Part shown: positions 12,166 through 21,937 of the stretch, piece after piece | Layout of the letters: the number at the start of each line of letters is the position of its first letter | Numbering within the stretch: the first letter of the stretch is position 1 | Assembly (NCBI RefSeq): GCF_902635505.1 | Contig: NC_045427.1 | Coordinates: 86,595,460 to 86,659,459 of the forward strand | DNA length: 64,000 nucleotides | From: Sarcophilus harrisii | Taxonomy: Eukaryota > Chordata > Mammalia > Dasyuromorphia > Dasyuridae | Reading direction: 5' to 3' | Translations under genes and position numbers: made by a program | Notes under the pieces: model-generated | What the model was told of the DNA's origin: nothing | The model's input: only the letters and a program-made list of their open reading frames with translations | Databases searched by the model: none

Positions 12166-13285
12166 TTGGACAATTTCCCTTTTGCCCTAAAAGAAGACCT
12201 CAAACTTTTTTTTAATGGGCAAAAACGCAAAAAAACTCTGACCATAGATAGTTTTTATGGAGAAAGAGAAGAACAGATTTCAGCCCCTGAGGATACTAAA
12301 AGCAGATCGTCTCCAGATGAAGCCCCAAAGAGTGATATGAATTGTTCCTCATCTTACAAAGTTCTCTTAGAAGAATTCCAAAAGGATCTTAAAAGAAAAT
12401 TAGAAGAAAAATGGGGAAAGGAAATGAGAACTTTTCAAGAGGGTTTGGGAAAGGAAATAGAGAAATTATCTGAAGAAAACTCCTTACAAAATAGATTTAA
12501 TTAAATAGAAAAGGCATATAACTCCTTATAAAATTGATTTGACAAAATGGAAAAAGAAAAAAATCCATAGAACAAAACAACTCACTTAAAAATTCAATTG
12601 GCCAAATACAAAAAGAACTAAAAAATGTAATTGAAGAAAATAATTTACTAAAAATTAGAACTGAACAAATGGAAATGAATGATTCAACGAGACATCAAGA
12701 ATCAACCAAACAAAACCCAAAACAAGTGAAAAAAATAGAAGAAAATGTAAGCTACCTACTTGGAAAAACAACTGACCTGGAAAATAGATCTATAGGACAG
12801 GCAATCTAAGGGTTGTTGGACTTCCTGAAAACCATGATGAAAAAAAAGCCTAGACATTATCTTCCAGGAAATCATCAAAGAAAAATGCCCTGATGTCCTA
12901 GAATCAGAAGGTAAAATACTCATTGAAAGAATTCCCCAATCATCTCCTGAGACCCCAAAATGAAAACTCCAAGGAATATCATAGCTAAATTTCAGAACTA
13001 TTGGACCAAGGAAAAAATATTGCAAGCAGCCAGAAAGAAACAATTCAAATATCATGGAGCCACACTCTGGATTACCCAGAACCTAGCAGCTTCCTCCTTA
13101 AAGGATGGAAGGACCTGGAATCTAATATTCCAAAAGGTAAAGGAACTTAGAATACAGCCAAGAATAAACTTTCCAGCTAAATTGAACATTATCTTTCAGG
13201 GGAAATGGACATTCAATGATACAGGTGAATTTCATTTATCTCTGATGAAAAGACCAGAGCTAAACAAACAAACAAAAAAAAATTG
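12166..13285 (+). pseudogene. L1 ORF1 remnant (coiled coil, RRM and C-terminal domain)
   Basis: ORF1p is the nucleic-acid chaperone of L1. The first open part (12166-12504, 112 codons) ends in a charged heptad-rich segment with KLEEKWGKEMRTFQEGL, the coiled coil. The RRM region around 12800-12960 is out of frame with it. The last open part (12960-13286) carries TPRNIIAKFQNYWTKEKILQ, which matches the conserved L1 ORF1 motif TPR-II-F---KEK-L-AAR, and then QPRINFPAKLNI. At least two frame breaks separate the parts. Confidence 0.85.
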
Positions 13286-13789
13286 ACCTCCAAATACAGA
13301 ACTCAAGAGAAATATTAAAAGATAAAAAGGAAAGAATTCTTGAGAATTATATCTCTGTTCTGGGCATACTTAGAGAGTGCAGGTATAATTTGATTTTACT
13401 GTGATAATATAAAAAAGTAACTAGAGGTGAAAAGGGGGTTGTACTAGAAAAAGAAGAAAATGGAGGTAAAATAAGGGAAATTACATCTCATGAAGAAGCA
13501 AAGAAGACCTATTATAATTGAGTGGGTCCCACACACAGACATTGTGTGAATCTTACTCTCATCACATTTGGCTCAAAAAATATTAGACATATTTGGTTTC
13601 ACAGAGAAACTTACCTCACCTTATAGGGAAGTGGGAGGGGAAAGGAAAGGGAAAAACAAAAGTAGTAGGAGATAGGTGTAAGAAGGGGAAGGGACTATAA
13701 AAGGGGGTACTATTTGTGGAAAGTGGTGGTCATAAGCAAAATATTGGGAAAGGGGGAAAGGAAAGAGAAAAACACAACTTGGGGTAAAT

Positions 13790-15390
13790 AAGATGGCAGG
13801 AAATACAGAATTAGTCATTTTAGCTGTGAATGTGAATTGAGTGAACTTTCCCATAAATTAAAGCAGATAGCAAACTGGATTAAAAGTCAGAATCCTACAA
13901 TATGTTGTTTACCAGAAACACATTTAAAGCAAAGTGATACATTTAGAGTAAAGGTAAAAAACTGGAGTAGAATCTGTTATGCTTCAGGTACAGTAAAAAA
14001 AAATAAATAAATAAAAAGCAGGAGTAGCGATTCTGATCTCAGATCAAGCAAAAGCAATAAATAAATAAATAAGGAAGGAAACTATCTTGCTAAAGAGTAC
14101 CAGTGATAATTAAGTAATATCAATACTAAACATATAGGCACCAAATGGTATAGCATCTAAATTCCTAAAGTAGAAGTTAAGAGAGGTGCAAGAAGAAATA
14201 GACAGCAAAACTATACTTGTGGGAGATCTCAGCCTTGCTCTCTCAGAATTAGATAAATCGAACCACAAAATAAATAAGAAAGAAGTTAAGGAGGAAAATA
14301 AAATTTAGAAAAGTTAGTTATGATAGATCTTTGGAAAAAATTGAATAGAGGCAGAAAGGAGTACACTTTTTTCTCAGCAGTTCATGGAACCTATAAAAAT
14401 CTGGGCATATATTAGGGCATAAAGACCTCAAAATCAAATGCAGAAAGGAAGAAATAGTCAATGCATTTTTTTCAGATCATGATGCAATAAAAATTATATA
14501 CAATAAAAGACCAGGGAAAAGTAGACCAAAAATTAATTGGAAACTAAATAATCTAATCCTAAATGGGTGAAACAACAAATTAAAGACATAATCAATAATT
14601 TCATCCAAGAGAATGACAATAATGAGACACCATACCAAAATTTGTGGGATGCAGCCAAAGCATAATTAGGGGACATTTTTAATCTTTAGATGCTTATATG
14701 CATAAAGTAGAGGAGGAGAAGATCCAGGAATTGGGCTTTCAACTAAAAAAGTTAGAAAAAAGAACAAATTAAAACCTTCCAATTAAATACCAAATTTGAA
14801 ATTCTAAAAATAAAAGGGGAGATTAACAAAATTGAAAGTAAGAAAATTGTTAAATTAATAAATAAAACCAAAAGTTGGTTTTATGAAAAAATCAACAAAA
14901 CAGATAAACCTTTAGTTAATTTAATTTAGAAAAAGGAAAGAAGAAAATCAAATTGTTAGTCTCAAAAGTGAAAATGGACAACTTTCCACCAATGAAGAGG
15001 AAATTAGAATAATAATTAGCAGTTATTTTGCCCAAATATTTGTCAATAAATTTGATAATCTAACTGAAATGTAGGAATACCTATAAAAATGACTATAGTA
15101 ATCTATATTTGATAAACCCCCCAAACTCCAACATCTGGGATAAAAACTTACTACTTCACAAAAATTTCTGGGAAAACGGGAAAATAGCATGTCAGAAACT
15201 TGACATAGACCTACATCTCACATCCCATACCAAAATAAAGTCAAAATGGGTACATGTGTTAAGTGCAAAAATGTTAGTGGCTCTTTTTGTAGTGGCAAAT
15301 AATTGGAAAACGAGTAGATGCTCAAAAACTTTGGGAGTGGATGAATTAGTTATAGTATATGAAAGTAATGAAAATATTATTGTTCTATAA
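13790..15390 (+). pseudogene. L1 ORF2 remnant: endonuclease region joined to C terminus
   Basis: Recognisable L1 ORF2 words in order: AGVAILISDQ (about 14010-14050), the endonuclease motif VGDLSLALSELDKS (about 14215-14260; intact L1 has GDFN in the active site), SDHDAIK (about 14474-14494), ETPYQNLWDAAKA (about 14627-14665), then NKTKSWFYEKINKTDKPL (about 14866-14920). From 15109 the frame jumps to NIWDKNLLLHKNFWENGK, the C-terminal segment, so the whole reverse-transcriptase core is missing. Many stops are present. Confidence 0.85.
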
Positions 15391-15979
15391 AAAACGATGA
15401 ACAAGCTGATTTCAGAAAGGCCTGGAAAGATTTACAAAAACTAATGCTGAGTAAAACAAATAGAACCAAGAATACAGTTTACATAGTAACAGCAAGAATG
15501 TGCAATGATTAGCTATTAAAGATTTGCTTCTTCTCCGCATTTCAGTGATCCAATAATCAGTTATCCAATAAATTTTGGATAGAAAACAGCATCTGTATCC
15601 AGAGACATAAGTATGGTGAATGAATGTAAATCAATGCATGTTATATTCACTTTTTTTTCTTTTTGTTTTGTTTTTTTTTCTTGTGGTTTTCCTTTTTGTT
15701 CCAATTTTTCTCTCAACATGATTCATAAAGAAATGTGTATTTAAAAAATTAATGTATATCTATAACCAGAAAAAAAACCTAAATGTATTCTGAAAGACAA
15801 AAGAAAAAGAAAAAAAGGACTCTGAGGCAGCCAGAATAATTAAACAAAGACATGCTTTCACACTATTTTGATATTAATTTAGTTTCAAAGTCTGATCCCT
15901 GTGGCATACAAGTCCTCTGAACAACCCAAAAGACCTTGGGAGCTCCTCCTTTCCATTTTGTGCAAAGGTCTATTCCTGA

Positions 15980-15995
15980 CCCTCTAGCTAGAGGG
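15980..15995. repeat. Perfect 16-bp palindrome
   Basis: CCCTCTAGCTAGAGGG is its own reverse complement, in unrecognised sequence shortly after the L1 3' end. Confidence 0.85.
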
Positions 15996-16374
15996 CTCCT
16001 TTGCTGCCCCTCTGGGCTGGAGGGAGAAGGAGAAGCCCAGCTCCAGGAGGAGAGCAGCTTTGCCAAAGTTTCCAGGGATTTTTCCAATTTTATTAGGGCA
16101 GCAGATATTTACATTTGAAAAACAAGGATGAAGAAACACAAAAGGACTCAAAGTAACTACTCAAATGTTTAAAGGGCTTTTTTTTTTTTTTTTTAATCAA
16201 AGAGGGAGCTGACACTGGAAGAGGGAAAAAAAAACCCACTAATGAGTAGACATTAAAAGGGAGCCGATTTCAGCTAATTATAATGAAGCATTTTTCATCA
16301 ATTAAAACTATCAAACAAAGGTTTGGACTGCCTCATGAAGTAGTGAGCTCTCCACCACTGGGAAATGTTTGATC

Positions 16375-16660
16375 AATCAATCAACAATCAGCAAGCATTT
16401 ATTAAGTCAAAGAGGTTACATTTTATTGGAAGGGGGAATATAAGCTATATAAATATAAACATATAGAGAGTAAAAACAAGGCAGTTTGGAGGTAGGGCAT
16501 TGGTAGTTGGAGAATCACAAAAGTCAAACATAGATACTTATAATTTATTCTAAAGGCAATAGGGAGGCATTAGAGTTTGGTAAGGAAGGGGATGAGTTTG
16601 GTCAGATTTGCATTTAAAGAAAATCATAATAGCAACCATTCAGAAGATGGATAGGAATAG
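16375..16660 (-). mobile_element. L2-type repeat, minus strand
   Basis: It starts TCAGCAAGCATTTATTAAG and continues to AATTTATTCTAAAGGCAATA with GGTCAGATTTGCATTTAAAG, a common old mammalian repeat order. The name is uncertain. Confidence 0.5.
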
Positions 16661-16675
16661 TAAAAAAAAAAAAGT

Positions 16676-16820
16676 CAAGGTAGAAAGACTGCTCATTTTA
16701 CAGATGCTGAAACTGAGGTAGAGATTAAGTGTTTTGTCCAGGATCACATACTTAATAAATGTCTGAAGTGGGATTTGAACCAGGTCTTCTTGATTGCAAG
16801 TCCAGTAAATTCTCTATTAA
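16676..16820 (-). mobile_element. MIR-type SINE, minus strand
   Basis: CATTTTACAGATGCTGAAAC, GTCCAGGATCACATACTTAA and GGATTTGAACCAGGTCTTCT are in reversed MIR order. Confidence 0.75.
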
Positions 16821-18964
16821 ATTCGTTTGGGAGGAAAAGGATGAATTATGGTTTGGACATGTTGAGTTTAAAATGTTTCAGGACATCTAGTTTGAATTGT
16901 ACAATAGTAACAAGCTGCAAATTGGTAAGACATTTGATGCTTAAGGTCATTCAGAGAAATGGATAGCAATGTCCTTCCTTTCCATCCATCATAACCATTC
17001 CTTCACTTTTAAACTGTCTGAACACTCCATACCTACCTCAATCCCCCCCACCAACAATGAAAACACTTTCCCATCCTGCTGTGACTAGTTGGCTGTTTGA
17101 CTAATTCTGTCCCACTTTTCTCAGTTCCCTTTGCAGCTCTTCTCCAGACCATGGATCTTGACTATACTCTCCAGTGCAAAAGCAACTCCTTTCTCAAGTA
17201 GGTGAAGGTCTGGTCTGTGATCAAGAACAAAAAGGGTTATCAAGGAATCTCCTTGAAAAGGTATAACTGCTTGCTTCCTCTATTAAATTGCAGGGTAGTT
17301 GAAGCTTACCTTTAACACCATTTTGTATATCCTTTTTTTGTGGCAAAAGGTGCTTCTCCAGACCTACCCTTATCCATCAGTGATATCCCAAGTAGAGTTA
17401 GGCACTATTCTCTAAAGAGCCTCTCAAGTACTTCTAGCCCTTCTTTCTTCCCACCAGATTTCCTTGTCAACTTCCCCTGCCCTCCTCTTCCTAACCACTA
17501 CACTCTCCAGGTAGCCTTTCAGAGAGGAAAGGGGCTCTTCACCTTGTCTTGTTTCTAGCTCAGGCAAGGATTTTGTGAGTATGGGCTGGTGCCCATTGCC
17601 AGAGTCCCACAGGCATGTGACTGACATGGGGAAATGGAGAGGGGCACTCTGTATGAGGATGGGCCAGTTGTCCCCAGTTCATTCATCAGGATACACTATG
17701 GAACTTAGTTCGATAATGTCCTCTACTGCCCTCTATAGCTTAAATATCAATGTGTCTAAATCAGCAGCATAGTGGGAACAGTCTGGAGACCTGACTTTCA
17801 GATTGCCTCTCTAAGATTGAGTTTCCTCACCTGTAAGATGAAACCCAAGGTCCCTTCTAGCTCTAACATTCTAGGATTCTCTCAGTCACATTTCAATCAC
17901 CTGACTTCTATGCCTGACCCTCCCACTCTTTCTCCTCAATGGGAGATACATGCTAACCTCATTTACTCAACCCACTGCTCGACCATTCCAGTAAAGATTA
18001 AAGGGATTTTAAAAATCCACTGAGTCCATCCCATTCCTCAGCACAAGACAAGAAAGAAATAACATAAAACTAGAGAGAATGTTACATAGGCCCTTCAGAA
18101 AGCTGAGCAGCAGGTAGACATACAGACCCTCAAATTAAAACAGGTGGTCAGTCAGAAAAACGGAGAGCAGAGACCCTTATAATCCTAAGTAATTTATAGC
18201 TCCTCATTTCTTAATGAGGCCCAAATTTACAAATCTGCCAAACTAATCTGAATTCAAAACTTTCAGTGATTTCAGTTTTGCGTAGAGGGCAAAAGCATTA
18301 CAGTTGGAAAGTCAAGATAGTGGCTTTGTAAGACATTTTCTTCTGTCAGTGGTATTCCAGGGCGTCTATACTGTCATTAGCTCCAGAAAGATCTTCCTTC
18401 CTTTCATCCAAATGAATGCATTCAGAGAATGGGTAAAAAAAAATTTTCACTTCCTCCCACTCCACTACTTCCTTTCTGACTTCAGGAGAAAAATATCAGC
18501 AGTTTTAAATACTTACTACCCATTATAATAAGTGAATCAACCAATGAAGGAGACTGGTCCTAGCTAGCCTTGCATATGATCACTTTGATAAAAATGAGGA
18601 AACAGTTACTAATATGATAGGAAAAAAAGTAGCCAAACTGAGAAATGGTTTCCCAGGCTAAAACTTGAGATCTGGAACATGATGTGTGATTTTTACAAGT
18701 CAGAACACATAGTGCTATACACTGACTGACTCCTGGGAAAATAAGAAAGACAAGATTTGTCTAAATCTTTCATAGGACTTTTCTCTCATCCAACACCCTC
18801 CCCCAAAATCCTGCCCTAAGAAATTCTAAGTTACTCTTTCCCAGTAAAATGTAATTCATTTTGTATGAGAAACATTTTTAAAGATACATAAACATACACA
18901 CACACCTATACACACATATATGTATACACACACATACTTTATGGCCAGAATTTACACATGTATA
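16821..18964. other. Intergenic DNA, mostly nothing recognised
   Basis: Apart from a MIR fragment at 17777-17885 and CA/TA-rich words at 18896-18940, no feature is supported. Short open frames at 17340-18023 look random. Confidence 0.45.
17777..17885 (+). mobile_element. MIR-type SINE fragment
   Basis: GTTTCCTCACCTGTAAGATG followed by GGTCCCTTCTAGCTCTAAC is the 3' half of a MIR. Confidence 0.65.
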
Positions 18965-19206
18965 ACCACTGTTACTTAGTTGTGTCCAACTCTTTGTGAC
19001 TCATTGGGATTTTCTTGGCAAAGATACTGGAGCAGTTTGCCATTTCCTTCTCCACTCATTTTGCCAAATGAGGAAACTAAGGCAAACAGGGTGAAATGAC
19101 TAGCCTAGAGTCATGAAGCTAGCAAGTCTCTGAATCTAGATTTGAACTCAGGAGTCTTCCTGACTTCAGGTCTGTCACTCTTTCCACTGGACCACCCAGC
19201 TGACTC
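18965..19206 (-). mobile_element. Mar-1 CORE-SINE, minus strand, full length
   Basis: GTGTCCAACTCTTTGTGACT, TTTTCTTGGCAAAGATACTG, AGGCAAACAGGGTGAAATGA and a CCACCCAGCTGACTC end mark a near-complete copy. CA/TA-rich sequence precedes it. Confidence 0.88.
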
Positions 19207-20559
19207 TGGGTAAAAACTGGCTACAAATATGTTTATATGTGAATATTAGCTCATGGAAGCAAATCCGAGTGAATAGGAAAATTGTCCTTGGAGACAAGGA
19301 AGGAATAGATCTTGTTTCTAACACATTAATGTGTGATCAAGGGCAAGTCAATTAATTTCTAGCTACCTGGGACATCTTCAAGACTATAGGTCCCTAGAGC
19401 ATGAATCAAGTGTTGGGATTTTCCACAACAAGGACTAAAAACACTGATAAAAATCACAGCTCCAGACAACCTCCCCTTCCAGCTCCTAAAAAACCCTCAT
19501 AAAGGGTTTCAAGCAATCTCTGTGAGATAGGCAGTACATGTTACAGATAAGGAAACTTTCATTTAAGTGATTTGCTCTAGATCAAGCATTCCTACTCACT
19601 CTTTACTCCAAAAAATGCCGATGTTACAAGGCAATAATCGCCCAGGAAGAACTCTGATCTGACCAGTTCTGGACCCTTACTCCCCTCTGCCATTTCACAC
19701 CTGTTTGTACAGACCCCTGGGCTCTTCCCAAGGTTTCAAAGGTTAAAACTCCACTAAAGCCTCAGGCTGGATTTCCTTTAACATACTTTTCTTCCTTAAG
19801 AACCTGGTAAAGCCCAGTTCCCCTTTACTTGAAGGCAAGAAGAGAGTGGATTCCCTCAGAGAACAGGTGCTCAGTTACCAAGATTGGGAGAGGGGTAGTA
19901 ATAGGAGTTTCAAGCCCTGAATTTCTAGCCTTTTTGGCCTAGCCCCCCTGTTCTCAATCGAAGATGTCCTGCAGTCCAAAGTCTTACAGAATTGAATTCA
20001 CCTGGAAAATTGAAGGTGTGTGGGAACTGAAGGTGAACGACTCCAAGCCTTAACGGGCCAAAAAATTGTCCTCCCTCTTTGGGCTCTTCTTTTCACCCGC
20101 AGAAAAGCTTGAATATATATATAAAAAAAAAATTTCCCCTAAAGCATGGCTGAGTGATTTTGTGGGGAGAATGTCCCTATAACGGGGCAAAGGCCCGTTT
20201 AGAATCTAAGCCTACACCACTACGGCCCAAACAAGACACTTTTCAAGTTTTCCTTTCTGTTGTTGTTATATACCTGGAATAGTCAAGAAAAACACTAGTC
20301 CAGGTCTCGGATGGAGTAAGTGGGGGTGGAATAGAGAGGTGGGGGGGTGCTAGGTCGCCTTTGCATAAAAGGCAAGCAATTTAAATACAGAGCGAGGAGG
20401 GGGCAGGAGAGAAAAGGTTCAAGCTTTGATTATATTCATTTTTGCCAAGTAGATCTGATTGTAGGCTCCCCCAACAGCCCCAGGATCCCACAGCCTCTTT
20501 AGCCATTGCTTCTCCAATATCAATGTCACCCAGCAGCTCCCACACAGCTCCCAAGGGCT
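19207..20559. other. Upstream flank of the EPAS1 CpG island
   Basis: Repeat-poor sequence of rising GC content. Distal promoter elements would be expected here, but I see no specific site I would stand behind. Confidence 0.4.
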
Positions 20560-21059
20560 GCTGCCTCGCTTCCCCGCCCTGGGAGCATTCCGCTCTCATT
20601 CCCAGATTGGAAACAGCAATCACATCAAGGTCCGGGGACTGCAGTCTCTAGAGTTAGTCTGAGTTAGTTAAAGAATCAAAATGGGAGGAGCGAATATGGA
20701 AAGGACTTTTTGGGAGTTAGCAAGAGTTCCTGGCTTCGGATGGGGAGCAAAGACGGGGAGGGGCACAATGAGGAGGAGCTAAGAGAGGGACCTCTCTCGG
20801 CATGTGACTCTTCCCTCCCAGCCCCCAAGGACAAACCAGGGGAGGAGGGAGGGCGCGCAAACTGAAGCCGCAGGGATCTCTCCATCTCTCCCCGGGTAGG
20901 ACTCCGCCTCTCCTATCTTGCCACTATCTCCCCGCCAGTGTCTCAAATCCTTTTCCCTCCTGGCTCCCCCTTTCCTCTCTTCCTCACTGGGTCCGCGAGG
21001 CTCCAAGCCTCCTTCCACCCCTCCCACCTCATAAACAACTCCTGGAAATGCAGTGGGAG

Positions 21060-21376
21060 GAGGCGGGACAGGGCGGCTGGCCCGACCCGAAAGGGGAGGG
21101 AAGGAAGAGAAGAGGCGGGGACGGGGTCAGGGGCAGAGGCTGGAGCTGCGTCTCCCCCATTGGCGGAGACGCAGTGGGCTGCCCCAGCTGGTGTCCTGAG
21201 TCGGGCTGAGGAGGACTAGGCTGACAGCTCCCCCGCCCCCACGCCCACTCCTTCAAGTTACCCCCCCCCCAGTCACTGGACTCCCCCTCCCTGACTCCCA
21301 CCCACTCCACCCCGATCCCTCCCGGCGCGCAGGGACAGCCGAAGTTTTAAAGTGGGGCCGCTGCCCGCTGCTCCTG
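21060..21376 (+). promoter_or_regulatory. EPAS1 core promoter: GC boxes, reverse CCAAT box, TATA-like box
   Basis: GC boxes for Sp/KLF factors appear at 21062-21067 (GGCGGG), 21071-21076 (GGGCGG), 21114-21121 (GGCGGGGA) and, on the minus strand, in the C-rich run 21229-21245. An ATTGG (reverse CCAAT) lies at 21159-21163. TTTTAAA at 21345-21351 is TATA-like and would set a cap site near 21375. The minus strand holds several G-runs over 21229-21270. All are motif matches only. Confidence 0.6.
21146..21174. repeat. Perfect 10-bp inverted repeat with a reverse CCAAT box in its loop
   Basis: CTGCGTCTCC (21146-21155) and GGAGACGCAG (21165-21174) are exact reverse complements around a nine-base loop CCCATTGGC that contains the promoter's reverse CCAAT box. 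The element lies about 200 bp above the likely cap site. Confidence 0.8.
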
Positions 21377-21451
21377 ACATTCGGGAAGCGGCCAGCCCCC
21401 GAGCCCAGGCGCTCGCCGCGCTCCCGCTCCCCTGCTCTCCTGAGCGGGCTG

Positions 21452-21481
21452 TACAATCCTCGGCAGTGTCCTGAGACTGTA
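21452..21481 (+). promoter_or_regulatory. EPAS1: Iron-responsive element (IRE) in EPAS1 5' UTR
   Basis: The hairpin has the canonical IRE loop CAGTGT at 21464-21469. The upper stem is CTCGG (21459-21463) against CC-T-GAG (21470-21475), five pairs with one unpaired T (21472) on the 3' side. The C at 21458 is the conserved bulged C. The lower stem TACAAT (21452-21457) pairs with ACTGTA (21476-21481) with one A.C mismatch. HIF-2alpha mRNA is known to carry a 5' UTR IRE bound by IRP1 and IRP2, which lowers translation when iron is scarce. The 3'-side unpaired base matches the atypical form I recall for HIF-2alpha. Every key feature of the motif is present. Confidence 0.93.
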
Positions 21482-21555
21482 TGGTCAGCTCAGAGGCCAC
21501 GATCGCCACGGCCGCGACAGCGCGGCTCCGAGGACTTGTTTCACACATACTTTGA
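21481..21555 (+). CDS. Upstream ORF in the EPAS1 leader, 24 codons plus stop
   Basis: ATG at 21481 opens a 24-residue reading frame beginning MVSSEATIATA and ending at TGA 21553-21555. It is the only upstream ATG I find in the leader. It has G at +4 but T at -3, so it is a weak-to-moderate initiation context that scanning ribosomes could partly skip. It ends about 356 bases before the EPAS1 start, which leaves room for reinitiation. Its A is also the last paired base of the iron-responsive element. From memory, the human leader also reads ATGGTCAGCTCAG at this place, so the start may be conserved even if the peptide is not. No function is claimed for the peptide. Confidence 0.55.
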   Translation: MVSSEATIATAATARLRGLVSHIL

Positions 21556-21911
21556 TCTGAATTTGTACGCCCTCCAGCATTGAGTTTTATTTTTTGAAAA
21601 CATTTTTTAAACTTTTTTCTTGATTCTCCCTGTACGCATTTGACAACCTCTCCCCTATTCCCACCCCTCCACCCTTCCCTTCTACAACCACTCCTCCCGG
21701 TTCCTCCTCCCGTCACCTCTCTCCACCCTCTGCTTTCCCCGCATTTACCCAATCACCTGCAAACTTCCACCTGATTTTGCGGAGCGCTTTGGACCCGAGA
21801 GCGCTCAGGACTTTTTGAAATCGGTCCAAAGCCTCAGTAAGCTCTAAGGGCAGCAGTCATCCGCAGCCGGAGTTTGAAGGCTCCTGGTGGCCCTGCGCGA
21901 GAAGCGTGAAA

Positions 21912-21937
21912 ATGACAGCTGACAAGGAGAAGAAAAG
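21912..21937 (+). CDS. EPAS1: EPAS1 (HIF-2alpha) first coding exon, partial
   Basis: EPAS1 encodes HIF-2alpha, the oxygen-regulated bHLH-PAS subunit that pairs with ARNT in the nucleus and drives genes for erythropoiesis, iron handling and vessel growth. Twenty-six coding bases are visible: ATG ACA GCT GAC AAG GAG AAG AAA AG, giving M-T-A-D-K-E-K-K and the first two bases of R. This equals the known mammalian HIF-2alpha N terminus (MTADKEKKR, then SSSERRKEKSRD from exon 2); HIF-1alpha starts differently. The exon ends in AAAAG directly before GTAAGC, a strong splice donor. The start has A at -3. The bHLH, PAS, oxygen-dependent degradation and transactivation parts all lie in later exons outside this window. 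The identity rests on nine residues plus the matching exon break and the iron-responsive element in the same leader, which together are specific. Confidence 0.93.

Larger units (their letters stand above)
10824..15790 (+). mobile_element. L1 LINE with a complete-looking 5' end and an internal deletion
   Basis: Reading plus-strand, it begins with GAGAGTCAAGATGGTACAG, like the AGCCAAGATGGC start of L1 elements. A 5' UTR of about 1.3 kb follows, then ORF1 pieces (12166-13285), the ORF2 endonuclease and downstream region (about 13790-15100), an abrupt switch to the ORF2 C terminus (15109-15390) and a 3' UTR with T-rich and A-rich tracts ending near 15790. The reverse-transcriptase core is absent, so about 5 kb remain of an element that would be nearer 7 kb. 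Frames are interrupted many times: an old, dead copy. A target-site duplication was not identified. Confidence 0.85.
21375..21937 (+). other. EPAS1: EPAS1 exon 1 (5' UTR plus first 26 coding bases)
   Basis: The 5' boundary is an estimate, about 30 bases below a TTTTAAA box at 21345-21351. The leader of roughly 540 bases is GC-rich at its start, then carries the iron-responsive element (21452-21481), a short upstream ORF, a T-rich stretch (21580-21620) and a C/T-rich stretch (21640-21740). Between 21375 and the start codon I find a single upstream ATG, at 21481. A GTAAGC string at 21837 resembles a donor but has a poor upstream context. The true end is the GTAAGC donor at 21938. Cap-site data would fix the start. 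Confidence 0.8.

Noticed and set aside
12960-13286. Possible host gene with an RNA-binding domain
   Set aside because: It matches the L1 ORF1 C-terminal region (TPRNIIAKFQNYWTKEK).
15109-15390. Possible free-standing 93-codon gene
   Set aside because: It is the C-terminal piece of the L1 ORF2 remnant (NIWDKNLLLHKNFWENGK), not a host gene.
21273-21752. 159-codon antisense open frame across EPAS1 exon 1
   Set aside because: It is rich in G, R, S and E, as expected from a GC-rich CpG island read backwards; no domain or start context supports a gene.
21837-21842. GTAAGC inside the 5' UTR as an alternative splice donor
   Set aside because: The upstream context (CTCA) is poor and the better donor is at 21938; kept only as a note in the exon entry.
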